Of a stretch of DNA of 64,000 nt, positions 49,870 through 59,029 are shown piece by piece. Position 1 is the first letter of the stretch, and each line of letters starts with the position of its first letter. Under the pieces are notes generated by a model that was given only the letters and a program-made list of their open reading frames with translations, did no database searches and had not been told where the DNA came from. This stretch comes from Halosimplex litoreum (GTDB taxonomy: Archaea > Halobacteriota > Halobacteria > Halobacteriales > Haloarculaceae): contig NZ_CP065856.1 of the NCBI RefSeq assembly GCF_016065055.1, positions 372,001 through 436,000 on the forward strand. Reading direction: 5' to 3'. Both the position numbers and the translations under genes were made by a program.

Positions 49870-52650
49870 ATGGTCGACTCGTCACTCGGCACCGGATCGA
49901 CACGGGGGCGCGCCTTCGTGGCCGCTATCGCAGTGGTGGTACTCGCGAGTATCGTCGCCGTCGGCGCAGCGGCGCTCGTCCCCGGTCAGTCGGACGGCGG
50001 TCCGGCCGCCGCGGCCCTTCAGGACTCGCCCGACGCCTATCCGGAGACGGTGAACCTCTCGACGGCGAACGCGACCCTCCGCGGCGAGGCGGCCAACGAC
50101 ACGGTCGGCTGGTCGGTCGCGTCGGCCGGCGACGTGAACGGCGACGGCGTCGACGACCTGATCGTCGGCGCGCCGCGAAACACTTCCGACGGTCCCAACA
50201 CGGGCGCGGCGTACGTCGTCTACGGCCCCGCCAACGAGTCGTCGCTGAATCTCAGCCAGGCCGACGTGGTGCTCCGCGGCGCCGGCAGCAACGACCTGGC
50301 GGGCTGGTCGGTGTCGACCGCAGGCGACGTGAACGGCGACGGCTACGCCGACGTGGTCGTCGGCGCGCCGTACAACGACAGCGCCGCCGTCAACGCGGGC
50401 GCAGCCTACGTCGTCTACGGCAACGAGTCGCTGCCGGCGACGACGAACCTCACCGACGCCGACGCGGTACTGACCGGGACCGAGGCCAACGCCTTCGCCG
50501 GCTACGACGTGTCCTCGCTCCGGCGGACGAACGTGAGCGGAGGGGTCGACGACACCGACGCGAACGCCACGAACGCGACGGCCGCCGTCCTCGTCGGCGC
50601 GCCCGGAGTCGACGACGAGAGCGGGAACGACACCGGCGCCGCCTACGTCGTCGACGGCGAGTCGGTCGCCGATACGCCCGGCAACGTGACGCTCTCGGAC
50701 GCGACGGCGACCTTCGTCGGCGAACGCGCGGGCAGTAACGCCGGCTGGTCGGTCGCCGCGGCCGGCGACGTGAACGACGACAGCGTCGCCGAGGTCGTCG
50801 TCGGCGCCCCGCGGTACAACGCCAGCGCCACCGAGGACGACCCGAGTCGGAACCTCACCGGCGCGGCCTACGTCGTGAACGGTTCCAGCGAGGGGACGGT
50901 CTCGCTGGCGAACGCGACCGCCACCTTCCTCGGGGCGTCCGAGGGCGACCGCGCGGGCTACGCCGTCTCGACGGCCGGAGACCTGAACGACGACGGCGTC
51001 TGGGACGTGGTCGTCGGTGCGCCGTACGACGACTCGCAGAACCGCACCGACGCCGGCGCCGCCTACGTGGTCTACGGCGGCGACGGCCTCGAAGAGGAGT
51101 CGTCGCTGGCCGACGCGGACGTGCGGCTGGCGGGCGCCGAGGCCCAGGACCGGGCCGGCTGGTCGGTCGCCGGTACGGGTCCGAGGGGCGTGACCTGCGA
51201 CGGCGTCGCCGACGTGCTGGTCGGCGCGCCGCTGAACGATTCGACCGGCACGAACGCCGGCGCCGCCTATCTCGTCGCCGGCGACGACTCGCTCCCGGCC
51301 GCGGCGAACCTCTCGACGGCCGCGACGACGTTCGCCGGCGCGTCGGCGGGAGATTACGCCGGCTACGCCGTCGATACGGGTGATTTCGACGGCGACGGCT
51401 TCGCCGACGTGGTCGTCGGTGCGCCGTTGAACGACTCGCTGAATCGCACCGACGCCGGCGCCGCCTACGTCGCTCTCAGCGGCTGTGAAGCCGTCGAACC
51501 GACCGAGACGCCGACTGAAACGCCGACCTCGACCCCAACGCCGACCCCCACGGCGACGGAGACTGCGACGCCGACGGAAACGCCCACTCCGACCGCGACG
51601 GCTACTGAAACGCCGACCCCCACCGCAACGCCGTCGCCTACCCCGACCGCGACGCCGAGTCCCACTGCAACGCCGACGGAAACGCCTACCCCGACCCAAA
51701 CTTCGCCTCCCACCGCGACGGCTACCGAGACGGCCACGCCGACGGAGCCACCGGACGATACCGAAACGCCCACCGAAACACCACCGGGCACTGCGACGCC
51801 GACCGAGGCACCGGACGATACCGAGACGCCAACTGCGACGCCGACGCCAACTGCGACGCCGACGCCAACTGCGACGCCGACGCCAACTGCGACGCCGACG
51901 CAGACACCCGAACCCGTCGAGGAGACGATCGACTTCGTGGCTTTCTGTTTCCCGTCGGACCAGACCGAACGGCGAGTGATCGTCTTCTCCGATATCGCGG
52001 AGAACGACGCCGGCGAGCCGGTCGCGGCCGAGTACGACGAGGGCGGGAGCGGTCCCGCCCCGGTCTCGGTCGTCCACCAGGCCGGCGGCGGCCTCTACGA
52101 GGTCTCCGGCAGCCCGGGGGAGATCGAGGCCGGCGTGGGGGCGGAAGTGACCGGTGCGCGCTCGGCGAGCGATCCGTGCCCGGCTGGTCAGACCGAACTC
52201 CGATTCACCGCTGACGAACTCGACGACGGCGCCGCCAAGGCGTTCCCCGACAACGCCGACGTGGCGACGCCGACCGTGACCGGAACCCCGACCGCGACTG
52301 CGACGCCCACCGACACCCCGACGCCGACCGCGACGGCCGCGCCGACCCCGACCGCGACGGCCGCGCCCACCGACACTCCGACTCCGACCGCGACGGCCGC
52401 GCCGATCGGAACTCCGACGCCGACTGAGACGGCGACGCCGACTCCGACTCCGACCGCAACGCCTGCCCCCACAGACACTCCCACGCCGACCGCGATGCCC
52501 GACGACGGCGGTGCGGGGAACGCGCCCGACGGGGACGCCACCGCGCTGGGGACGCTGTCGCGGTCGGCGCTGTTCCCGATTCCCTTGCTCGCGACGATGG
52601 GCCTCTCGATGGTCGTCCTCGCGAGCAGCGGACTCCGGACGGACGACTGA
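49870..52650 (+). CDS. large FG-GAP/integrin-alpha-repeat surface protein
   Basis: This 926-residue protein has an N-terminal helix (about 14-36) and then about seven FG-GAP beta-propeller repeats (residues 60-535), each with VGWSVA or AGYAVS, a calcium-type DVNGDGxxDxxVGAP segment and GAAYVVYG. A long Thr/Pro low-complexity stalk (TPTPTATPTPTATP-type, about 541-680) follows, then a small domain, a second such stalk (about 800-877) and a C-terminal membrane helix. It is probably a cell-surface adhesin or sugar-binding protein, likely O-glycosylated on the Thr-rich stalks. Confidence 0.88.
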   Translation: MVDSSLGTGSTRGRAFVAAIAVVVLASIVAVGAAALVPGQSDGGPAAAALQDSPDAYPETVNLSTANATLRGEAANDTVGWSVASAGDVNGDGVDDLIVGAPRNTSDGPNTGAAYVVYGPANESSLNLSQADVVLRGAGSNDLAGWSVSTAGDVNGDGYADVVVGAPYNDSAAVNAGAAYVVYGNESLPATTNLTDADAVLTGTEANAFAGYDVSSLRRTNVSGGVDDTDANATNATAAVLVGAPGVDDESGNDTGAAYVVDGESVADTPGNVTLSDATATFVGERAGSNAGWSVAAAGDVNDDSVAEVVVGAPRYNASATEDDPSRNLTGAAYVVNGSSEGTVSLANATATFLGASEGDRAGYAVSTAGDLNDDGVWDVVVGAPYDDSQNRTDAGAAYVVYGGDGLEEESSLADADVRLAGAEAQDRAGWSVAGTGPRGVTCDGVADVLVGAPLNDSTGTNAGAAYLVAGDDSLPAAANLSTAATTFAGASAGDYAGYAVDTGDFDGDGFADVVVGAPLNDSLNRTDAGAAYVALSGCEAVEPTETPTETPTSTPTPTPTATETATPTETPTPTATATETPTPTATPSPTPTATPSPTATPTETPTPTQTSPPTATATETATPTEPPDDTETPTETPPGTATPTEAPDDTETPTATPTPTATPTPTATPTPTATPTQTPEPVEETIDFVAFCFPSDQTERRVIVFSDIAENDAGEPVAAEYDEGGSGPAPVSVVHQAGGGLYEVSGSPGEIEAGVGAEVTGARSASDPCPAGQTELRFTADELDDGAAKAFPDNADVATPTVTGTPTATATPTDTPTPTATAAPTPTATAAPTDTPTPTATAAPIGTPTPTETATPTPTPTATPAPTDTPTPTAMPDDGGAGNAPDGDATALGTLSRSALFPIPLLATMGLSMVVLASSGLRTDD

Positions 52651-52716
52651 CGGAACGGTGGCGGGACCGTTCCGTTCGACCACACTTTTTTCGCACTCGC
52701 GAGCGTCCGGCGAACG

Positions 52717-53229
52717 ATGGCGACCAGTACCGACCGCGGCCCCGCCCCGTTCGAGGACTCGCGGGCGCTCCTCGTCGGCGACAGCCGTTGGCGGACCGCG
52801 CTCGCTCTCCTCGCCTCGGCGGCGCTCGTCGTCGTCGGCGCGGCGGTCTGGTCCTCGTTCGTCCGTTCGTACTACGACTCCGGATTCCCCCTGTCGGGGT
52901 GGTCGGTCGTCAACACGGCGTTCGGGCTCTCCAGCCCGAGCGCCTACGCAGTGGTGGTCGCGCTGACCGCCGGCCACGCGTATCTGAATCGCGGCTATCT
53001 GCCGACGCTCGCGCTCGGTGCGGCCTCGAAGCTGGGCGCCGCATCGGTCGTGGTCACCGACCTCTCGGTCGGCCGAGGCGCACCGCTCGTCGGCGGAACC
53101 GGTACGGTGACGCTGGGTTATCAGTTGCCGTCGGTCGCGGCGTTCCTCCCGCCGGTCCTGGCCCTGTCGACGCTCGGGTTCGCGCTCGGGCTGCTGGCGC
53201 GGTGCGCGCTGCGCGACGAATCTCCGTGA
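52717..53229 (+). CDS. four-helix membrane protein, first of a tandem pair
   Basis: This 170-residue protein shares with the next gene the patterns SRALLVGDSRWR, GHAYLNRGYLPTLALG and a C-terminal LGFALGLLARC. It has about four transmembrane helices, with no recognised family. The gene pair probably arose by tandem duplication. Confidence 0.7.
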   Translation: MATSTDRGPAPFEDSRALLVGDSRWRTALALLASAALVVVGAAVWSSFVRSYYDSGFPLSGWSVVNTAFGLSSPSAYAVVVALTAGHAYLNRGYLPTLALGAASKLGAASVVVTDLSVGRGAPLVGGTGTVTLGYQLPSVAAFLPPVLALSTLGFALGLLARCALRDESP

Positions 53230-53299
53230 GGCGTCTCGGCGACCGACCGCCGGTCCCCTCGGGATCAGCTTTTTGCCGACACGCGAACAGGTCGGATCG

Positions 53300-53818
53300 A
53301 TGGCGACACGATCCGAAGCCGGCGGGGTCGGCGTCGGAGACCCGCGCGGACTCCTCGTCGGCGACGACCGACGGCGGATGGCCGGCGCGCTCGTCCTGGC
53401 CCTCGCCCTGTTCGCGGCGAGCGCCGCCGTCGACTACCTCGCGCTGCAGGCGCTCGTCGGCGGCCGCCCCGACCTCCACCTCGCGGCCGAACTCGCCCAC
53501 GTCTTCGCCCTGGGATCGCCCGCTGGCTACCTGCTGGTGATCGGCATCGCCGCCGGCCACGCAGCACTGAACCGCGGCTACCTGCCCACGCTGGTCCTGG
53601 CGAGCGCGCTTCGGTTCGGCGACGCCGTGTTCTACGTCGCCGACGCGCGGGTGCTACAGGAGGAGACGGTCGAACTCGGTGACGCGACCGTCGCCGCTGG
53701 CTTCCGACCCTTCTTCGTCACCAGCCACCCGCCGGAGGTGCTGATCTACCCGACGATCGGCTTCGCGCTGGGGCTACTCGTCCGGCGACTCCGCCGCGAG
53801 TGCGATGGGAACGCGTGA
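53300..53818 (+). CDS. four-helix membrane protein, second of a tandem pair
   Basis: This 172-residue paralogue of the preceding protein has DPRGLLVGDDRRR, GHAALNRGYLPTLVLAS and IGFALGLLVRRLRR. The start at 53300 is chosen because GGCTTTTTGCC... is absent but AGCTTTTTGCCG lies about 30 nt before. The helicase gene follows in the same direction after 42 nt. Confidence 0.7.
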   Translation: MATRSEAGGVGVGDPRGLLVGDDRRRMAGALVLALALFAASAAVDYLALQALVGGRPDLHLAAELAHVFALGSPAGYLLVIGIAAGHAALNRGYLPTLVLASALRFGDAVFYVADARVLQEETVELGDATVAAGFRPFFVTSHPPEVLIYPTIGFALGLLVRRLRRECDGNA

Positions 53819-53860
53819 GGCGCAACCGATTTGCCGCACCGCTGCCGAGGGAGGGGTAAC

Positions 53861-56188
53861 GTGGACGAGACGATCCGCTGGCTGCAGGGCCGCCCCTACT
53901 ACGAGGGCCAGATCACCGAACGGCGGACAACGCCCGGTCGTGATGCCACCTTCGCCGACGTGGATCTCGACTCGCGACTGGCGAGCGCGCTCGAATCGGA
54001 GGGGATCGAGCGGTTGTACGACCATCAGGCACGGGCCGTCTCGGCCGTTCGGGAGGGCGGCAACGTCGTCCTCGCGACGCCGACGGCCAGCGGGAAGTCG
54101 GTCGGCTACACCGTCCCGGCCTTCGAACGGGCGCTCGACGAGCGGGCGACCACGCTCTACGTCGCGCCGCAGGTCGCGCTGATCAACGACCAGGAGGAGA
54201 CCCTGTCCGACCTCGCGCACGGCCTCGGCTTCGCCTCGGGCGTCTCCGTCGCCCAGTATACGGGCCGACAGGACAGGAAGGAGAAAGAAGCCATCCGCGA
54301 CCGCCAACCCACCGTCCTGCTGACGACGCCCGACATGCTGCACTACGGGATCATGCCCCACGGCCACCGGCTGTGGGACTGGTTCTTCGAGCGCCTGGAG
54401 ACCGTGGTGATCGACGAGGTCCACGAGTACCGCGGCGTGTTCGGCAGTCACGTCTCGCTCGTCTTCCGCCGCCTCGCTCGGCTCTGTGAACGGTTCGACG
54501 CCGACCCCGACTGGGTCTGTTGCTCGGCCACGATCGGCAACCCCGTCGACCACGCGGCGACGGTGACCGGCCAGCCGACCGAGTCGTTCGATCTCGTGAC
54601 CGAGGACACCAGCGCGACGGGACCGACTCACTGGCTCTGCTGGAACCCCCCGGAGTACGGCGACGGCGAGGGGTTCGGGAGCGGGCGACGGCGTTCGAAC
54701 CACGTCGAGACCAAACGGCTGTTCGTCGACCTGGTGTCGAAGGGTCACCAGACGGTCGTGTTCACCCAGTCGCGACAGGTGGCCGAGCGCTACGCGACCG
54801 ACAGCGCGAGCGACCTGCGCGAGCGCGGCGAACACGACGTCGCCCGATCCGTCGAGGCCTACCAGGCCGCGCTCACCGACGAGCGCCGCGGCGAGATCGA
54901 GGACGGGCTCGACTCCGGGGCGATCCGCGGAGTCTGGTCGACGAACGCGCTCGAACTCGGCGTCGACATCGGCGGGCTCGACGCGGTGTTACTGGACGGC
55001 TACCCCGGCACGCGGATGGCCGCCTTCCAGCAGGGCGGCCGGGCGGGCCGGGGGACCGACCCCTCGCTCGTGGCGATGGTCGCCGGCGAGGACCAACTCG
55101 ACCAGTACCTGATGGCCCACCCCCGTGACTTCTTCGACGAGGAACCGGAGGAGGCCATCTCGAATCCCGAGAACGAGCACCTCATGCCCGACCACGTCCT
55201 CGCCGGTGCCCGCGAGACGTGGCTGCAACCGGACGACGACGCCCACTTCGGCGACCCGTTCCCGGACATCGTCGCCGACCTCACGGAGACGGGCGACCTC
55301 GACCGACGGAACACCGACGCGGGCCTGCGCTGGCTCTACTCGGGCGAGGGGAGCCCCCAACACGAGATGAGTCTGCGGACCGTCGGCGACCGCGAGGTCC
55401 AGTTGCGCGACCGCCGCAACGGGAACCGGATCGCGACCCTGTCGTTCGCCGACGCGCTCCGGGACGCCCACCCCGGCGCCGTCTACCACCACCAGGGCCA
55501 GGACTACGAGGTCGTGGATCTGGACCTCCGCAACGACGTAGCGGACCTGGCACCGGTGCGTCCGGACTACTACACGCAGGTGCTCCACGACAAGACCATC
55601 ACCGTCGAGGACGACCGTCGGGAGCAGACGCTGCCCACCCACGACGACGTGACCGTGCGGTTCGCCGACGTGAGCATGCGCAAGCAGATCACGGGGTTCG
55701 AGCGCTACGACCGACAGAGCGGGGAACCGATCGGGCAGGAAACGCTGGAGCTGCCCGAGACGACCCTCGATACCGAGGCGCTCTACTTCACGGTCCCCGA
55801 GGCAGTCGAGACCGAGGTCCGGGTCGCGGGCGACGGTCCCGACGCCTTCCCGGGGGCGATCCACGCCGCCGAACACGGGATGATATCGCTGTTTCCCCTA
55901 TCGTTCCTCTGTGACCGCCGGGACGTGGGCGGGCTCTCGACGCCGCTCCACCCCCACACCGACTGCGCGACGATCTTCGTCTACGACGGCTACCCGGGCG
56001 GCGTCGGCCTGACCGAGCGCGCCTACGAGACGGTCGTCGACCTGATGGACCGAACGCTCGGGATGCTTCGGGACTGCCCGTGTGAGTCGGGCTGTCCGGC
56101 CTGCGTCCAGTCGCCTCACTGCGGCAACGCCAACGACCCGCTCGAAAAAGACCTGGCCGCCGACCTGCTCGCCGCGCTCGTCGAGTAG
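53861..56188 (+). CDS. DEAD/DEAH-box helicase with DUF1998 domain (MrfA/Hrq1-like)
   Basis: This 775-residue SF2 helicase starts with GTG after a GAGGGAGGGG ribosome binding site. It has Walker A TPTASGKS (about 73), DEVH box VVIDEVHEYRG (about 183), a helicase-C domain and a C-terminal DUF1998 cysteine cluster (CPCESGCPACVQSPHCGN). This matches bacterial MrfA and eukaryotic Hrq1, which repair mitomycin-type and interstrand lesions; nreA, also linked to mitomycin damage, lies 13 kb away. Function is by homology. Confidence 0.88.
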   Translation: MDETIRWLQGRPYYEGQITERRTTPGRDATFADVDLDSRLASALESEGIERLYDHQARAVSAVREGGNVVLATPTASGKSVGYTVPAFERALDERATTLYVAPQVALINDQEETLSDLAHGLGFASGVSVAQYTGRQDRKEKEAIRDRQPTVLLTTPDMLHYGIMPHGHRLWDWFFERLETVVIDEVHEYRGVFGSHVSLVFRRLARLCERFDADPDWVCCSATIGNPVDHAATVTGQPTESFDLVTEDTSATGPTHWLCWNPPEYGDGEGFGSGRRRSNHVETKRLFVDLVSKGHQTVVFTQSRQVAERYATDSASDLRERGEHDVARSVEAYQAALTDERRGEIEDGLDSGAIRGVWSTNALELGVDIGGLDAVLLDGYPGTRMAAFQQGGRAGRGTDPSLVAMVAGEDQLDQYLMAHPRDFFDEEPEEAISNPENEHLMPDHVLAGARETWLQPDDDAHFGDPFPDIVADLTETGDLDRRNTDAGLRWLYSGEGSPQHEMSLRTVGDREVQLRDRRNGNRIATLSFADALRDAHPGAVYHHQGQDYEVVDLDLRNDVADLAPVRPDYYTQVLHDKTITVEDDRREQTLPTHDDVTVRFADVSMRKQITGFERYDRQSGEPIGQETLELPETTLDTEALYFTVPEAVETEVRVAGDGPDAFPGAIHAAEHGMISLFPLSFLCDRRDVGGLSTPLHPHTDCATIFVYDGYPGGVGLTERAYETVVDLMDRTLGMLRDCPCESGCPACVQSPHCGNANDPLEKDLAADLLAALVE

Positions 56189-56537
56189 CCGACTCCGGCC
56201 CCCTCCGCGCGCCGTTCCGCGAGCGATCGATCACGCCGGCCGAGCCGCGGGACTCGCGCGGCGACCGCCACCGTTTCGAAACGGTCGGGATCCGGACCGT
56301 TTCGGTCGTTTCGACCGTTCGCCCACCCGTTGTGACCGTTTCGGCCCGTTCGGAGACTTCGTCCGAACGGGGCTCGTACGGCTCGATTTCGGGGCGCCCG
56401 GGGAGATAGGACGACGGTGAACCGTAGCAACGGACGGGACGTGTTTGCGGTTCTTTGGCACTGTCGAGTGTCCGACCTGACACGGGGCGCGGTGGGTCAC
56501 CGGCGCCGGCGCCGGCCCGGAGCCCCTGTCACGAACC
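56189..56537. other. intergenic gap, GTTTCGACCG-rich
   Basis: There is no supported gene. The stretch 56271-56360 repeats GTTTCG-type words (CCGTTTCGAAACGGTCGG, CCGTTTCGGTCGTTTCGACCG), giving several short palindromes. This may be regulatory or simply a repeat-rich spacer between the helicase and the regulator at 56538. Confidence 0.45.
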
Positions 56538-57056
56538 ATGTCAGACACGCACTCATGCGCGGGCGCACGGCGGGACAGTAGACGGCTCGACTCGACGGGC
56601 ATCCAGACCATGCACGATATCTTCTCGGACTGGGAGCGGCGGGCGATCCTCTATCACCTGCAGCAAGTTGGCGGTCGGTCGTCGGTCGATGCGGTGGCGG
56701 CGCACCTCGTGGGATGGTGGCGCGGCCGCGAGCGACCGGCGGCGGCCGACGACGACCTCGTCGACCTCGTCGGCCGGCGTCTGGGCTGCGCGCACCTGGC
56801 CAAACTCGACGACTTCGGCGTCCTCGCGTACGACCCGCGCTCGGGGACCGTCCGGCTCTCCGAGGAGATGAAACTCTCCGTCAGCGAGCCGTGGACCGAC
56901 CGCGGTGAGGGCCAGTCCGCCGCGCGCGTTCTCGGCGGCGTCACCGACGGGTCCGGCGGGGAGGGCCGGGAGATCGACGGGGCGTCCGGGAGCGATGCGA
57001 ATTCCGTGACAGACGGCGGCGTCGGCCCCGCGACGGGGAGCGGACGACTCTCCTAA
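56538..57056 (+). CDS. winged-helix-type putative regulator (DUF7344-like)
   Basis: This 172-residue protein has an ordered region (about 24-112) with DIFSDWERRAILYHLQQVGG, SVDAVAAHLVGWW and HLAKLDDFGVLAYDPRSGTV, the haloarchaeal winged-helix pattern I know as DUF7344 (from memory). The C-terminal 55 residues are low-complexity Gly/Asp/Ser. It probably binds DNA; the target is unknown. Confidence 0.7.
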   Translation: MSDTHSCAGARRDSRRLDSTGIQTMHDIFSDWERRAILYHLQQVGGRSSVDAVAAHLVGWWRGRERPAAADDDLVDLVGRRLGCAHLAKLDDFGVLAYDPRSGTVRLSEEMKLSVSEPWTDRGEGQSAARVLGGVTDGSGGEGREIDGASGSDANSVTDGGVGPATGSGRLS

Positions 57057-57248
57057 CGACACCTTACCGTCGGAGGGGCCGCGGGAAAGCGACGCTTGAC
57101 CGCGGAAAGGTGGCCATACCCTTCAGACGGGGGCGTAAGGTTCCTAACGCCTGCAACCCAACAGGAGTGACACTCCCGCACCCGGACGTGCGGTGGCGCA
57201 GCCGGGAGCGTCCGGCCGCGGCGGCGACGGCACGCAGTCCACGACCCC

Positions 57249-58952
57249 ATGGTACGGAACGTCCACGTCTGGATCCTCGCGGTGCTCGTACTGGCCGGTA
57301 CCGCCGCACCCGCCGTCTCGACGGCCCCCGACGCCCGGGCGTCCGCCTTCCAGCACGACAGCACTTTCCAGCAGGACGCCCGGATCACCGGCGCGAGCTA
57401 CGAGGGCGACGCCGCTATCGACGGCCTCGGCGACGACCTCGGCCTCTGGCAGTCCGGTGCCCACCGCTTCGCCGTCACCGTCGCCAGCGACGCCGGCCTC
57501 GACAACGCGTCGACCTGCGTCGCTATCGCCGGTACCGACCGCGAGCTGGGCTGTCAGCCCGTCTCCGTCCCGGCCGAGGCCAACCGGACCGTCACGGTCG
57601 GAGCCGGCGCCTGGCCGGCCAACCTCACCGGCGAGCAGCGCCTTCGCGCCTCGGTGACGGCGGCCAACGCCTCGGAACCGCTGGACACCGAGACGTACCC
57701 GGTCACGGTCCTCTCGCGGGGCGGCGACCTGGACGGCGACGGCCTCACCAACGAGCGGGAGGCGTCGATCGGCACCTCGCTGCGGTCGAACGACACGGAC
57801 GGCGACGGCCTCGCCGACGGAGACGAGGTGAACACCTACGAGACCTCGCCCCGGAACGCCGACACCGACGACGACGGACTCAGCGACCACGAGGAGATCG
57901 AGCGCCACCAGACCGACCCGACGATGGTCGACACGGACGGCGACGGACTGGCCGACCCGCGCGAGCTCGAACTCGGGACGAACCCGAACAAGGCCGACAC
58001 GGACGGCGACGGCGTCCCCGACGGGCTCGAAGTCAACACCTACGACACGAACCCGACCGAGGCCGACACGGACGGCGACGGCCTCGACGACGGCGCCGAG
58101 ATCGACGAGTACGAGACCAACCCCCTCGAGGCCGACACGGACGGCGACGGCCTCGACGACAACCTCGAAGTCAACACCTACGGGACCGACCCCAACCAGG
58201 TCGACACGGACGGCGACGGGCTCGAAGACGGCGCCGAGGTCGACCGCTACGAGACCGACCCGACCGAGGCCGACACCGACGACGACGGGCTCGAGGACGG
58301 CCCCGAGGTACACACCTACGACACCAACCCGACGAACCCCGACACCGACGGCGACGGGCTCGAGGACGGTCCAGAGGTCGAGCGCTACGAAACCGACCCG
58401 ACCGACCCCGACACCGACGGCGACGGCGTTCCCGACCCCAGAGAGGTCGAAACCCTGGGCGACCGGCTGTCGCTCGCGCTGGCCGGCCTGGTCGGCGTCG
58501 GCGTCGCCGCGGTCGCAGTGCTGGCGTTGCTCGCGTGGTCCGGCCGCGCGCCGCTCGCGCGGCTCCGCGAGGTGTTCGGGATCGCGACCGGCGCGGCCGG
58601 GAGTTCCGACAGCGGGGACGGTCCCGAGGCGCCAGGCGCGGCGAGCGCGGCGGACGTCACCGGCGAGGGTGCCGGAACCGCCGATGCGGAAAGAGCGCCC
58701 GCGACCGGAGAGGTGCCGACGGAGTTCCTCTCCGACGAGGAGGTCGTGTTCACGCTGCTCGACGACCACGACGGCCGTATGCGCCAGGCCGACCTCGTCG
58801 AGGAGACCGACTGGTCGAAGTCGAAGGTCAGCCGCGTCCTCTCGGCGATGGACGACGACGACACCATCGTCAAAGTCGACGTGGGCCGGGGCAACGTCGT
58901 GATGCGCCCCGAAGACCTGCCGCCCGGCGCAGAATCCGCCTTCGAAGAGTAG
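57249..58952 (+). CDS. membrane protein with Ca2+-binding repeats outside and winged helix inside
   Basis: This 567-residue protein has a signal peptide (MVRNVHVWILAVLVLAG), a beta-rich domain (about 40-155) and 11 tandem thrombospondin type-3-like calcium motifs of the form DTDGDGLxD, spaced about 23 residues (157-400). A transmembrane helix follows (about 407-430, LALAGLVGVGVAAVAVLALLAW), then a disordered linker and a cytoplasmic winged helix (about 490-560, including VFTLLDDHDGRMRQADLVEE and SKSKVSRVLSAM). This layout suggests a one-component transmembrane sensor acting on DNA. Confidence 0.82.
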   Translation: MVRNVHVWILAVLVLAGTAAPAVSTAPDARASAFQHDSTFQQDARITGASYEGDAAIDGLGDDLGLWQSGAHRFAVTVASDAGLDNASTCVAIAGTDRELGCQPVSVPAEANRTVTVGAGAWPANLTGEQRLRASVTAANASEPLDTETYPVTVLSRGGDLDGDGLTNEREASIGTSLRSNDTDGDGLADGDEVNTYETSPRNADTDDDGLSDHEEIERHQTDPTMVDTDGDGLADPRELELGTNPNKADTDGDGVPDGLEVNTYDTNPTEADTDGDGLDDGAEIDEYETNPLEADTDGDGLDDNLEVNTYGTDPNQVDTDGDGLEDGAEVDRYETDPTEADTDDDGLEDGPEVHTYDTNPTNPDTDGDGLEDGPEVERYETDPTDPDTDGDGVPDPREVETLGDRLSLALAGLVGVGVAAVAVLALLAWSGRAPLARLREVFGIATGAAGSSDSGDGPEAPGAASAADVTGEGAGTADAERAPATGEVPTEFLSDEEVVFTLLDDHDGRMRQADLVEETDWSKSKVSRVLSAMDDDDTIVKVDVGRGNVVMRPEDLPPGAESAFEE

Positions 58953-59029
58953 CAGTCGACGTGGGACGGAGTGGCCGGCCCGGTGATTCGACCCCGCCAG
59001 TCAAGCCCGTCGAGTCCTAATCACGACCG

